Of a stretch of DNA of 64,000 nt, positions 33,452 to 41,629 are shown one piece after another. A program made the translations under genes and the position numbers. This stretch comes from Muricoccus roseus (lineage in GTDB: Bacteria > Pseudomonadota > Alphaproteobacteria > Acetobacterales > Acetobacteraceae), in contig NZ_FQZF01000002.1 in the NCBI RefSeq assembly GCF_900141905.1, forward strand, positions 62,001 through 126,000, in the 5' to 3' direction. The first letter of the stretch is position 1, and each line of letters opens with the position of its first letter. The notes beneath the pieces are model-generated. The model had not been told where the DNA came from and searched no databases. It worked only from the letters and a program-made list of their open reading frames with translations.

Positions 33452-34162
33452 TCAGGCCGCCCGCACCACCTCTCCGCTGCGCGCCTCTTCCGGCCGGCAA
33501 AGCGCCGCGATCCGGGGCGCCACATCGGCCGGCTGAGCGATGCTCATCGGGTCCTCGCCCGGCATCGCCGTGCCGCGCAGGCGGGTGTTCACCGGGCCGG
33601 GGTCGAAGAGGTTCACCCGCAGGGGCGAGGTCCCGACCTCGGCGGCCCAGGTGGCGGTCAGGTGCTCCAGCCCCGCCTTGGTCGCGCCATAGGCGCCCCA
33701 ATAAGGCCGGGGATCACGCGCCCGGTCCGTGGTGAGGATCACGGCGCGGCCGGAATCCGAGGCGCGGAGCGGTGGGTCCAGGGTGCGGATGAGCCGCCAG
33801 GCGGCCGTGAGGTTCACCGCCACCACCTCGGCCCAGTCACGCGGGGTGATGTGGGCCACGGGGGTGAGGGTGCCGAGCGCGCCCGCCGCATGGACGAGGA
33901 TGTCCAGTCGCCCGAAGCGCTCCACGATGGAGGGGCCGAGCGGGTCGAGCTTGTCCACGTCCCGCGCGAGGTCGAAGGGCAGGAGGGTCGCGCTGCCGCC
34001 GAGGGCGCGGATGGCGTCATCCGTCTCCTCCAACCCGCCCTGGCTGCGGGCGATCAGCACGCAATGCGCGCCCAGACGGGCCAGCTCGATGGCGGTGGCG
34101 GCGCCGATGCCGCGGGAGGCGCCGGTGACGAGGGCGACGCGGCCCTGAAGCGGCTTGCTCAT
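33452..34162 (-). CDS. Short-chain dehydrogenase/reductase
   Basis: A 236-residue SDR. The NAD(P) motif is VTGASRGIGAATAIELA (TGxxxGIG); HAAGALG corresponds to NNAG, and the active-site pair is YGATK (Tyr and Lys). The usual catalytic serine is replaced by threonine (VILTTDRA). The protein ends a little early, as many short SDRs do. The start overlaps the purF stop (ATGA), so it is translated with purF. Substrate unknown. Confidence 0.85.
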   Translation of the reverse strand: MSKPLQGRVALVTGASRGIGAATAIELARLGAHCVLIARSQGGLEETDDAIRALGGSATLLPFDLARDVDKLDPLGPSIVERFGRLDILVHAAGALGTLTPVAHITPRDWAEVVAVNLTAAWRLIRTLDPPLRASDSGRAVILTTDRARDPRPYWGAYGATKAGLEHLTATWAAEVGTSPLRVNLFDPGPVNTRLRGTAMPGEDPMSIAQPADVAPRIAALCRPEEARSGEVVRAA

Positions 34163-35646
34163 ACGCCGTTCAGCGCCAGCAGGGCGGGGCGGCGCTCCGC
34201 ATGGCCCTCGAGGTCGGTCAGCGGAATGGCGTAGTCCCCCGTGAAGCAGGCATCGCAATAGCCCGGGTCCTTCGCATCCCGGCCCTTGCGGCCGAGGGCG
34301 CGGTAGAGGCCGTCCAGCGAGATGAAGGCCAAGCTGTCCGCCCCGATGATGCGCGCCATCTCGGCCACGTCGTGCTTGGCGGCCAGCAGCTTGTCCCGTT
34401 CCGGTGTGTCGATACCGTAGAAGCAGGAATGGGTCGTCGGTGGGGAGGAGATGCGCATATGCACCTCCTTGGCGCCGGCCTGGCGGACCATTTCCACGAT
34501 CTTCTTCGAGGTGGTGCCGCGGACGATCGAATCGTCCACCAGGATCACCCGCTTGCCCTGGAGCATGGCCCGGTTGGCCGAATGCTTCAGCTTCACGCCC
34601 AGGTGGCGGATGGTGTCGGTCGGCTCGATGAAGGTGCGGCCGACATAGTGGTTGCGGATGATGCCGAGCTCGAAGGGGATTCCGGCCTCGGTGGCGTAGC
34701 CCATGGCCGAGGGGACGCCGGAATCCGGCACCGGCACCACGACATCGGCATCCACCCCGCTCTCGCGCGCCAGCTCCAGCCCGATGCGCTTGCGCGTCTC
34801 GTAGACCGGCGTGCCCTCCACGACCGAGTCGGGGCGGGCGAAATAGACGTATTCGAAGATGCAGAAGCGGCTGGACGTATGGGCGAAGGGCTTCACGCTG
34901 CGCACGCCGTCATGGTCGATGATGACGATCTCGCCCGGCTCGACGTCGCGCACGAATTCGGCGCCCACGATGTCCAGCGCGCAGGTCTCGCTGGCCAGCA
35001 CCCAGGACTTGCCCTCGCCCCCCAGGCGCCCCAGCACCAGCGGCCGGACGCCCAGGGGGTCCCGCACGCCGATCAGCGCGCCGTCATGCAGGGCGACGAG
35101 GGAATAGGCCCCGTCCACCTGCTTCAGCGCATCGATCAGCCGGTCCAGCACCGTCGCGTAGAGGGAGATGGCGATGAGGTGGACGAAGACCTCCGAATCC
35201 GTGGAGGACTGGAAGAGGCAGCCGCGGCGCACCAGGGAATGGCGGAGGGCCAGGGCGTTGGTGAGATTGCCGTTATGCGCCACGGCGAAACCGCCGAAGG
35301 CGAAATCGGCATAGAGGGGCTGCACGTTGCGCAGCGCCGTCTCGCCGGCCGTGGCATAGCGGTTGTGGCCCACCGCCGCGCGGCCGGGCAGCATGGCCAT
35401 CACCCGCGCATCGCCGAAGATGTCGCCGACCAGCCCCAGCCCCTTATGGCTGCGGAAGCCCTTCTCCCCGAGGGAGACAATGCCCGAGGCCTCCTGGCCC
35501 CGGTGCTGCAGCGCGTGCAGGCCGAGCGCCGTGAGCGCCGCCGCATCCGGTGCATTCCACACGCCGAAGACGCCGCATTCCTCGTGGAAGGCGTCGTCCG
35601 CGTCGTCGCCCGCGGGCTGGAACGGGTGGGTGGTCAGTTCCGTCAT
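34159..35646 (-). CDS. purF: Amidophosphoribosyltransferase
   Basis: A 495-residue PurF, the first enzyme of purine synthesis (PRPP plus glutamine to phosphoribosylamine). It belongs to the propeptide type: 23 residues precede the nucleophile Cys24 (EECGVFGVW), which must be exposed by processing. HALQHRGQEASGIVS, HNRYATAGE and AVAHNGNLTN form the glutaminase. The PRPP site is VILVDDSIVRGTTSKKIVEM. Cysteines in the C-terminal part (SCFYGIDTP, DACFTGDY) fit the iron-sulfur-containing subgroup. It lies between cvpA and an SDR gene. Confidence 0.95.
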   Translation of the reverse strand: MTELTTHPFQPAGDDADDAFHEECGVFGVWNAPDAAALTALGLHALQHRGQEASGIVSLGEKGFRSHKGLGLVGDIFGDARVMAMLPGRAAVGHNRYATAGETALRNVQPLYADFAFGGFAVAHNGNLTNALALRHSLVRRGCLFQSSTDSEVFVHLIAISLYATVLDRLIDALKQVDGAYSLVALHDGALIGVRDPLGVRPLVLGRLGGEGKSWVLASETCALDIVGAEFVRDVEPGEIVIIDHDGVRSVKPFAHTSSRFCIFEYVYFARPDSVVEGTPVYETRKRIGLELARESGVDADVVVPVPDSGVPSAMGYATEAGIPFELGIIRNHYVGRTFIEPTDTIRHLGVKLKHSANRAMLQGKRVILVDDSIVRGTTSKKIVEMVRQAGAKEVHMRISSPPTTHSCFYGIDTPERDKLLAAKHDVAEMARIIGADSLAFISLDGLYRALGRKGRDAKDPGYCDACFTGDYAIPLTDLEGHAERRPALLALNGV

Positions 35647-35650
35647 GGGG

Positions 35651-36229
35651 TCAGATCCGGTTGCGCGCGGGAGGGCGCAACAGCTCCTCGGCGGTGGGGG
35701 CCCGGCCGCTGGGCGGATCGGGCAGGCGGGGGCGGTACTGGGCGGGAAGCTGTTCGTTCAGCCAGGCGGCGCCATCGGCGATCAGGGGCATGAACCGGGC
35801 CTCACGCACGGGGGCCGGCCAGAGCTCCATGTTCGGGATGAAGGCACCGGCTGCGATATAGGCAACCAGGATCACCACGACACCCCGGCCCAGGCCGAAG
35901 ACCACGCCCAGGGCCCGGTCCACCCCGCCGAGGACGGAGTTCCGCACTGCCCCGGCCACCAGCGCGATGATGATCTTCAGGATGATCAGGGTGACGATGA
36001 AGACCGCGGCCAGGGCGGCGACATCGGCGATCCAGGGCGCGGCGGCCATCCAATCCGCCGGGAAGAGCCCGACGAAGAGGCCGCGCGTGCCGTTCAGCAT
36101 GTAGAAGGCGAAGAGCAGGGCGCCCACCCAGGCGCCAACGCCCAATACCTCGCGGACGAGGCCGCGCATGTAGCCGATGGCGCCGGAGACGGCGACCACG
36201 GCGAGGAAGACGGCATCGACCCAGGTCAT
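35651..36229 (-). CDS. cvpA: CvpA family membrane protein
   Basis: A 192-residue protein with four hydrophobic segments, starting TWVDAVFLAVVAVSGAIGYMRG and continuing VLGVGAWVGALLFAFYML, ALAAVFIVTLIILKIIIALV and GVVFGLGRGVVVILVAYI. The GLVREVLG loop is typical. CvpA was linked to colicin V production in E. coli; it is an inner membrane protein of unclear biochemical role. The neighbouring purF gene, 4 bases downstream, is the conserved cvpA-purF arrangement. The ATG is at the usual family start. Confidence 0.9.
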   Translation of the reverse strand: MTWVDAVFLAVVAVSGAIGYMRGLVREVLGVGAWVGALLFAFYMLNGTRGLFVGLFPADWMAAAPWIADVAALAAVFIVTLIILKIIIALVAGAVRNSVLGGVDRALGVVFGLGRGVVVILVAYIAAGAFIPNMELWPAPVREARFMPLIADGAAWLNEQLPAQYRPRLPDPPSGRAPTAEELLRPPARNRI

Positions 36230-36382
36230 TGGGCGGCGGATATAGCGATGCTGCGGCGCGGCGTCACGCTTTGGCGACCCCGGGTGCTGCGGGGGAGGCA
36301 TGTTGCTGGGCCATGGGGTGTCCTCCACGCCACGGCGGCGCCCCCTCCGGCACCCGGCTGCGGGTGCGCCGGCGGGCCATCC

Positions 36383-37828
36383 TCACTCCGCCTCGACCTC
36401 CTCGGGCCTGGCCTTCTCCTTCCCGGCCCCCTTCTCCGGCCTTGGCCGGGAGCCGGCGGCGAAGGGCGCCACGAGATCGGCGAGGTGGCCGGTCTCGCTT
36501 AGCCGCAGCCCATCCGGCGCGGAGAGGCCGCGCCCGCCGCGGGCGACGCGGCGGGGGAGGGTGGCGGCCGCGAAGCCGAGCTTCGCGGCCTCGCGCAGGC
36601 GAAGCTCGGTCTGGGCAACCTGGCGGATCTCGCCGGAAAGGCCGACCTCGCCGAAGAAGACCATGTCGGGCGGGCAGGGCCGGTCGGTCGCGGCGCTGAG
36701 CAGGGCCGCGGCCACGGCCAGATCGGCGGCGGGTTCGTTGATGCGCAGCCCGCCGGCGATGTTCAGGTACACGTCGTTCATGCCGAGGGTCATGCGGCAG
36801 CGGCTTTCCAGGACCGCGAGCAGCATGGCGAGGCGCCCGGCATCCCAGCCCACCACCTGCCGCCGCGGGCTGCCGCCGGCCGAGGGTGAGAGCAGGGCCT
36901 GGATTTCCACCAGCACGGGGCGGGTGCCCTCGAGCCCCGCGAAGACCGCCGAGCCCGAGACGTTGCCCCGGCGCTCCGCGAGGAAGAGGGCGGAGGGGTT
37001 AGTGACCTCCGCCAGGCCGGCCTCGGTCATCTCGAAGACGCCGATCTCGTCGGTGGCGCCGAACCGGTTCTTGGTGGCGCGCATGATGCGGAATTGGTGG
37101 CCGCGATCGCCTTCGAAATAGAGGGTGGCGTCCACCATGTGCTCCAGCACGCGGGGGCCGGCCAGCGTCCCCTCCTTGGTCACGTGCCCGACCAGCACCA
37201 GGGCGAAGCCCTTGGCCTTGGCCAGCCGCCCGAGCTCGGCGGCGCAGGCGCGCACCTGGCTGACGGTGCCGGGGGCGGAATCGAGGCTGTCGAGCCAGAC
37301 GGTCTGGATGGAGTCCATGATCACCAGCCCGGCGTCACGCTCCTCCTCCAGGCTGGCCAGGATGTCGCGGAGCGAGGTGGCGGCGGCGAGGCCGAGCGGG
37401 GCGCTGGAGACGCCGAGGCGAAGGGCGCGGAGCCGCACCTGCTCGATCGCCTCCTCACCCGAGATGTAGAGCGTGCGCTTGCCTGATTCGGCCACACGGG
37501 CCGCCGCCTGGAGGAGGATGGTGGACTTGCCGATGCCGGGGTCGCCGCCGACCAGCACCACGGAGCCCGGCACGAAGCCCCCGCCCAGCACGCGGTCCAG
37601 CTCCTCGATGCCGGTGCGGGTGCGGGCGGGCGGGGCGGAATGGCCCTTCAGCGCCACGAATTCCACCTTCCGGCCACCGACGGCGGTCTTGGAAGGACCG
37701 GGCGCGCGGGCCTCCACCACCTCCTCCGCCAGGGTATTCCATTCTCCACAGCCCTCGCACTTGCCCTGCCATTTCGGGTGGACGGTGCCGCAGGACTGGC
37801 AGACGAAGCGGTGGGTCGGTTTGGCCAA
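36383..37828 (-). CDS. radA: DNA repair protein RadA
   Basis: A 481-residue RadA (Sms), a RecA-like branch-migration helicase for recombination. An N-terminal zinc finger (FVCQSCG and GKCEGCGEW) is followed by the ATPase with Walker A GGDPGIGKST, the RadA-specific KNRFGATDEIGVFEM and a C-terminal Lon-like domain (LNIAGGLRINEPAADLAVAAAL). The start is taken as TTG at 37828 because that gives the standard RadA opening (AKPTHRFVCQSCG); there is no in-frame ATG near it. The final residues are a charged tail. The upstream 236-base gap to 38065 shows no clear gene. Confidence 0.92.
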   Translation of the reverse strand: MAKPTHRFVCQSCGTVHPKWQGKCEGCGEWNTLAEEVVEARAPGPSKTAVGGRKVEFVALKGHSAPPARTRTGIEELDRVLGGGFVPGSVVLVGGDPGIGKSTILLQAAARVAESGKRTLYISGEEAIEQVRLRALRLGVSSAPLGLAAATSLRDILASLEEERDAGLVIMDSIQTVWLDSLDSAPGTVSQVRACAAELGRLAKAKGFALVLVGHVTKEGTLAGPRVLEHMVDATLYFEGDRGHQFRIMRATKNRFGATDEIGVFEMTEAGLAEVTNPSALFLAERRGNVSGSAVFAGLEGTRPVLVEIQALLSPSAGGSPRRQVVGWDAGRLAMLLAVLESRCRMTLGMNDVYLNIAGGLRINEPAADLAVAAALLSAATDRPCPPDMVFFGEVGLSGEIRQVAQTELRLREAAKLGFAAATLPRRVARGGRGLSAPDGLRLSETGHLADLVAPFAAGSRPRPEKGAGKEKARPEEVEAE

Positions 37829-38064
37829 GGGATGCCCGATCAGGAACGAAACGTGGACATCGCTGATGTAGCGCGGGGAGGGGGCTGTTCCTAGTGCGAA
37901 GCGCGTCCTGTCTTCTCGCGGGCCGGGCCGCCAGCCCTGGGCAGCTTCCGTGCCGGGCCGGCATGCCGCCCCAGCCTGGAGAGGCGGCACCGTTCACTCT
38001 CCGAAAAAGACGGCCGGTGTAGGATGGCGGCGCGGGCGATCGGCCCGCGACCCAGGATCAGCAG

Positions 38065-38646
38065 ATGCCGCATATCTTCGAAACCCGGTGGTTCCGACGC
38101 CACTGGGGCTATGTCGTCACGGAGCAGTCCTCCAAGGGCCAGGCCCATTGGGCCACCTACTAGCCGAACTGGAACAAGATCGACGAGGTGATGAACGCAC
38201 TCCTGGCCGAGATCGGCCGCGACGAATGGGAGATCAAGAGCGTCATCCCGCTCACCTCCAGTCGGACCTATGTGGAGGGGCTGATCAACAACCACGGCAT
38301 GTTTCAGAATACCTGGGGGGCCGGATACGGCTACGGGGCACCCTATGCCGAAGGCGTGGTGCTGATCTGCCAGCGTCGGGTCGAGCTGACCGAGGCGGAA
38401 CATGCGGAGTGGCGCGCGGCCAAGGAGGCCAAGGCCCGCCAGGCTGCTGAGGAGAAGGCGGCGGCCCAGCGGGCGGAGGAGCGCAAGTCCGCCGCGAAGG
38501 CGATCCGGGACACGCCCATCGAGAATGTCTCGGGCGGCCTCTTCGCCCGGGCGCGCTATCGCTTCGACGGGGTGGAGTATGACGAGAACGCCGCGGCCAT
38601 GGCCGCGCGAGAGGAGAAGGCCCGGCGGGCGGAAGAAGGCGCCTAG
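38065..38646 (+). pseudogene. Hypothetical gene interrupted by an in-frame TAG
   Basis: A 193-codon reading frame with one stop, TAG at 38161-38163, after 32 codons. The frame on both sides is otherwise open and looks coding: the first part reads MPHIFETRWFRRHWGYVVTE, and beyond the stop PNWNKIDEVMNALLAEIGRD continues directly. The C-terminal half is an alanine/lysine/glutamate-rich coiled coil (about 115-150). I do not recognise the family. Restart at the ATG 38188 is possible but has only a weak ribosome site. A true nonsense mutation, a sequencing error or TAG read-through are the options. Confidence 0.65.
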
Positions 38647-38707
38647 CTCCGGCCTCGGGGGGCGCCGAGGTCAGGCGCCGGGCGGAGATTCCGGCTGACC
38701 AACAGGA

Positions 38708-38822
38708 CGCCCGCCACGCAGGGGCAGGGGTGGGGACGGCGCCGGCGCAGATCTGCGCCGAGGTGCTGGGCGTGCCCTATGCGCGCATCCGCGGCGGGCC
38801 ACGCGATCGTCCCCGGGCCTGA
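38708..38822 (+). pseudogene. Remnant of a molybdenum hydroxylase large subunit (xanthine dehydrogenase/CO dehydrogenase family)
   Basis: A short scrap whose translation resembles the cofactor-binding region of molybdopterin-type large subunits. TQGQG is read in one frame and VGTAPAQICAEVLGVPYARIR in another, where intact proteins have a continuous QGQGxxTxxAQIxAExLGVPxxxVR. So a frameshift and loss of both flanks are implied. The frame ends with TGA at 38820. It marks an eroded site between the broken gene at 38065 and the orphan ABC permease. Confidence 0.5.
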
Positions 38823-38908
38823 GCAGGGAAGGGGCGGTGCCGCCGGGTTCTGTGGGCGGGGCTGCCAGCCTATGCTCCGGCCATGGGTCAGGAAGGGTGC
38901 GGCACGGC

Positions 38909-39757
38909 ATGAGCAGGGACAGATCCGGCGCCACGCCGCGCACCGGCCACGGCCCCGCCCTCGCCTCCGCCCGGCGCATCTGGGGGATGATGTACCGCCA
39001 TCTCGCCCTGTTCCGCCGTTCCTGGCCGCGGGTGCTGGAGCTGATGTACTGGCCGGTCCTCCAGATGATCGTCTGGGGCTTCGTCACGGCCTATGTCGCG
39101 GGGGTGCAGGGAAACACTGCCAGCCTTTTCGCCGGCGCACTGCTCGGTGGGGTGCTGCTTTGGGAGGTGGCGCTGCGCAGCCAGATGGGCTTCGCCATCT
39201 CCTTCCTCGAGGAGATCTGGTCGCGCAACCTCGGCCATGTCTTCGTCTCTCCCCTGCGCCCATGGGAACTGGTGGCAGCGCTGGTCGGGATGAGCGCCAT
39301 CCGAATGTTCACGGGCGTGTTGCCGGCCGTGGGGCTCGCCTGGCTGCTCTACGGCTTCGGCCTCTTTGCGATGGGGCCGGTCGTCGTGCTCTTCTTCGCC
39401 GCGCTGATGATCATGGGCTGGGCGGTCGCGCTCGGCGTCACCAGCCTCATCCTGCGCCATGGCGCGGGGGCGGAGGCCCTGGCTTGGTCGGTGCTGTTCG
39501 GCCTCACGCCTTTCGCGGCGGTGTTCTACCCCGTCTCCGTCCTCCCGGCCTGGCTGCAGCCCCTGGCACTGCTCACCCCGGCCGCGCATGTGTTCGAGGG
39601 CATGCGCGCGGCCCTGCTGGAGGGGCGCATCGCCTGGGGGCATCTCGGCTGGGCCTTCGCGCTGGACCTCGTCTGGCTGGGCGCCATGGCCGCCCTGTTC
39701 ATGAACCAGTTCCGCCGGGCGCGGGAGCGTGGGGCCCTGCTGAGCATCGGGGAATAG
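38909..39757 (+). CDS. ABC-2 type transporter permease
   Basis: A 282-residue inner membrane protein with about six hydrophobic segments: MYWPVLQMIVWGFVTAYV, LFAGALLGGVLLWEVAL, TGVLPAVGLAWLLYGFGLF, VVVLFFAALMIMGWAVALGV, FGLTPFAAVFYPVSVLP and LDLVWLGAMAALFMNQF. The pattern LRPWELVAALVGM and FYPVSVLPAWLQPL fits the ABC-2 (NodJ/DrrB-like) exporter permeases. GGAAGGG lies 11 bases before the ATG. No ATP-binding partner is adjacent; upstream there is only eroded DNA. The substrate is unknown. Confidence 0.78.
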   Translation: MSRDRSGATPRTGHGPALASARRIWGMMYRHLALFRRSWPRVLELMYWPVLQMIVWGFVTAYVAGVQGNTASLFAGALLGGVLLWEVALRSQMGFAISFLEEIWSRNLGHVFVSPLRPWELVAALVGMSAIRMFTGVLPAVGLAWLLYGFGLFAMGPVVVLFFAALMIMGWAVALGVTSLILRHGAGAEALAWSVLFGLTPFAAVFYPVSVLPAWLQPLALLTPAAHVFEGMRAALLEGRIAWGHLGWAFALDLVWLGAMAALFMNQFRRARERGALLSIGE

Positions 39758-39788
39758 GCAGGGCCGCGCCGGCGGGATAAGAGCCCCC

Positions 39789-40415
39789 ATGCCGGAAACG
39801 ACCCGAATCTTCCTCATCCGCCACGCCCTGGTGGAGGCCTCCGCGCGCCTCACCGCCTATGGGGCGAAGGATGTCGCGCTCTGCGAGGAGACGCTGGGGC
39901 GGGAGCGGCCCGCCCATGCCTGGCTCGCGCGGCGCATCCCGCTCGCCTCCCGGTGGTATTGCACACCGCTGGCGCGCACCCGGGCGACCGCCATGGCCAT
40001 CTTCGCCGCGGGCTATCCCGAACAGGAGCTGACCGACCTGCCGCATTTCGTGGAGCAGCACCTGGGCGAATGGCAGGGGCTGACGCATGAGGAATTCACC
40101 GCCGTCCTGCGCGACCCGCCGCACCCGTTCTGGAACCACGGCGCGGACGAGTGCCCGCCGGGCGGCGAAAGCCTTTCTGATGTGGTGGACCGCGTGGGGC
40201 CGACGCTGGAAGCCGTGGCCGATGAGAATGCGGGCGGGGACGCCGTGATCGTGGCCCATGGTGGCTCGATCCGGGCCGCACTGGCTCATGCCTGTAACCT
40301 CACGCCCTACCAGGCCCTTCAGTTCAGCGTGAAGAACCTCTCCCTGACCCGGCTGGAGCGGGAGAACGGCCACTGGCGGGTCGGGGCGGTGAATGAGGAG
40401 CCGCCCCAGGGCTGA
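39789..40415 (+). CDS. Histidine phosphatase superfamily protein
   Basis: A 208-residue branch 1 histidine phosphatase (phosphoglycerate-mutase-like). The phosphate pocket motif is IRHALVE (Arg11-His12, with Ala in place of the usual Gly of RHG). TPLARTRATA supplies the second arginine, EQHLGEWQGL the acid, and VAHGGSIRAAL the second histidine. GGESL is also present. These enzymes dephosphorylate small molecules such as alpha-ribazole phosphate or phosphoglycerates. It begins 31 bases after the permease gene. The substrate is open. Confidence 0.85.
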   Translation: MPETTRIFLIRHALVEASARLTAYGAKDVALCEETLGRERPAHAWLARRIPLASRWYCTPLARTRATAMAIFAAGYPEQELTDLPHFVEQHLGEWQGLTHEEFTAVLRDPPHPFWNHGADECPPGGESLSDVVDRVGPTLEAVADENAGGDAVIVAHGGSIRAALAHACNLTPYQALQFSVKNLSLTRLERENGHWRVGAVNEEPPQG

Positions 40416-40503
40416 CGAGCCATCGCCCTGGCCTCGCCACGATCGAGTCGCTAGTCTCCCCGCCGATTGTCCCGTTTGGGCAAGGGGTTGGGGGAAGAAC
40501 TTC

Positions 40504-41304
40504 ATGCGACGCACCATCATCGCGTTGGGCGCTCTGGCGACCATGGCCCTGGGTGTCCTGCCGCAAGCGGTCCTGGCCCAGCAGAACGAGGCGCAGACCC
40601 TGGTGGACCGGGCCACCCTCACCGCTGGGGAGATGCTGAGCAGCGGTGACCCCAACGTGCTGCGTGACGCGAACCAGATGCTGCGCGAGGCCCGCGCGGT
40701 CATCATCTGCCCGCGCATCTTCCGCGCCGGCTTCCTCTTCGGCGGACAGGGCGGTGACTGCGTCCTCACCGCGCGCGATGGTGCCGGCTCCTGGTCGTCA
40801 CCGGCCTTCTACACCGTCGGCTCGGCCAGCTTCGGCCTGCAGATCGGCATCCAGGACATGCAGGTGATGATGATGATCCTCACCGACAAAGGCCTGAGCG
40901 CGGTGATGGACAGCCAGATCAAGCTCGGCGCCGATGCCTCGGTCGCTCTGGCCACCATCGGCGGCGGCATCGCGGGCGCCACCACCACAGCGGTGGGCGC
41001 CGACATCGTCAGCTATGCCCGCACGCGCGGCCTCTATGCCGGCATCTCCCTGGAGGGTTCGCTCCTCTCCAGCCGCACGGATTTCAACTCCAGCTATTAC
41101 GGCCGCCCCGTCGCCGCGCGGCAGGTGGTGGTGGACATGCAGGCGCATAGCCCCGCGGCCGACCCTCTCCGCGCCATGCTCATGCGCTTCAGCGCCCCGG
41201 GCGGCGCGCCGGCGCCGATGGCGGCCATGCCCTCCCAGCAACCGGGGGCGATGCAGATGCAGGCGGCGCCGAGTGGGAATGTGACGCGGGAGACGCTGCG
41301 CTAG
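40504..41304 (+). CDS. Exported SYLF (Ysc84-type) lipid-binding protein
   Basis: A 266-residue periplasmic protein. The signal peptide is MRRTIIALGALATMALGVLP with cleavage near VLAQ (about 24). The SYLF/Ysc84 domain fills the rest: ARAVIICPRIFRAGFLFGGQGG, GSWSSPAFYTVGSASFGLQIG, GADASVALATIGGG and RGLYAGISLEGSLLSSR are all family text. SYLF domains bind phosphoinositides or other lipids; in bacteria the role is unclear. GGGGGAAG lies upstream of the ATG. A low-complexity proline/methionine/glutamine tail follows from about 235. It is followed by structured repeat copy 2. Confidence 0.85.
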   Translation: MRRTIIALGALATMALGVLPQAVLAQQNEAQTLVDRATLTAGEMLSSGDPNVLRDANQMLREARAVIICPRIFRAGFLFGGQGGDCVLTARDGAGSWSSPAFYTVGSASFGLQIGIQDMQVMMMILTDKGLSAVMDSQIKLGADASVALATIGGGIAGATTTAVGADIVSYARTRGLYAGISLEGSLLSSRTDFNSSYYGRPVAARQVVVDMQAHSPAADPLRAMLMRFSAPGGAPAPMAAMPSQQPGAMQMQAAPSGNVTRETLR

Positions 41305-41381
41305 GCGGCCTCAGAAGGGGGCTGGCCTGAGCCTTTCTGCAGGCGAGTTGTACTGGCGTGGTTTTGTTCTGGTCTTTCGGT

Positions 41382-41616
41382 CTGTCCCGGGGAGAGGAGG
41401 AAGGAATTCTTCCTCTCCCCGGACCCCTCACCATCATCTTCTTTTAGGAGTTTGGAATCACGGGGCTGACGGTGCGCCTCGGGTCATCGACCCGAGGCGA
41501 CTGCAGACGCAGAATCAGCGCTCTGCAGCCCGAGACCCCTTCGATCCGGGGTATCCACGGCAGTCAGACGGGGTTCCAAGGGCCTCAGGCCCTTGGCGGG
41601 CGAGGGCGGAGCCCTC
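41382..41616. repeat. Structured intergenic repeat, copy 2
   Basis: A 235-bp element closely similar to 23877-24129. It again lies between two convergent genes and fills most of the 325-base gap 41305-41629; the rest of the gap shows nothing recognisable. The 36-bp palindrome is at 41387-41422 (one mismatch, A to G in the left arm, which would still pair as G-U in RNA). The 11-bp stem is at 41475-41499 with loop ATC instead of ACC. The small stem reads CGC-AGAATCA-GCG (41508-41520) where copy 1 has GGC/GCC, a compensatory swap. CCAAGGGCC-TCA-GGCCCTTGG recurs at 41576-41596. The extra hairpin of copy 1 is missing. Confidence 0.85.
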
Positions 41617-41629
41617 AACGGGCGCAGCA

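Noticed and set aside
36330-36365. A hairpin between cvpA and radA (GCACCCG/CGGGTGC) as a terminator
   Set aside because: It has a plausible stem but no T-rich tail, and similar short GC stems occur often in DNA of this composition.
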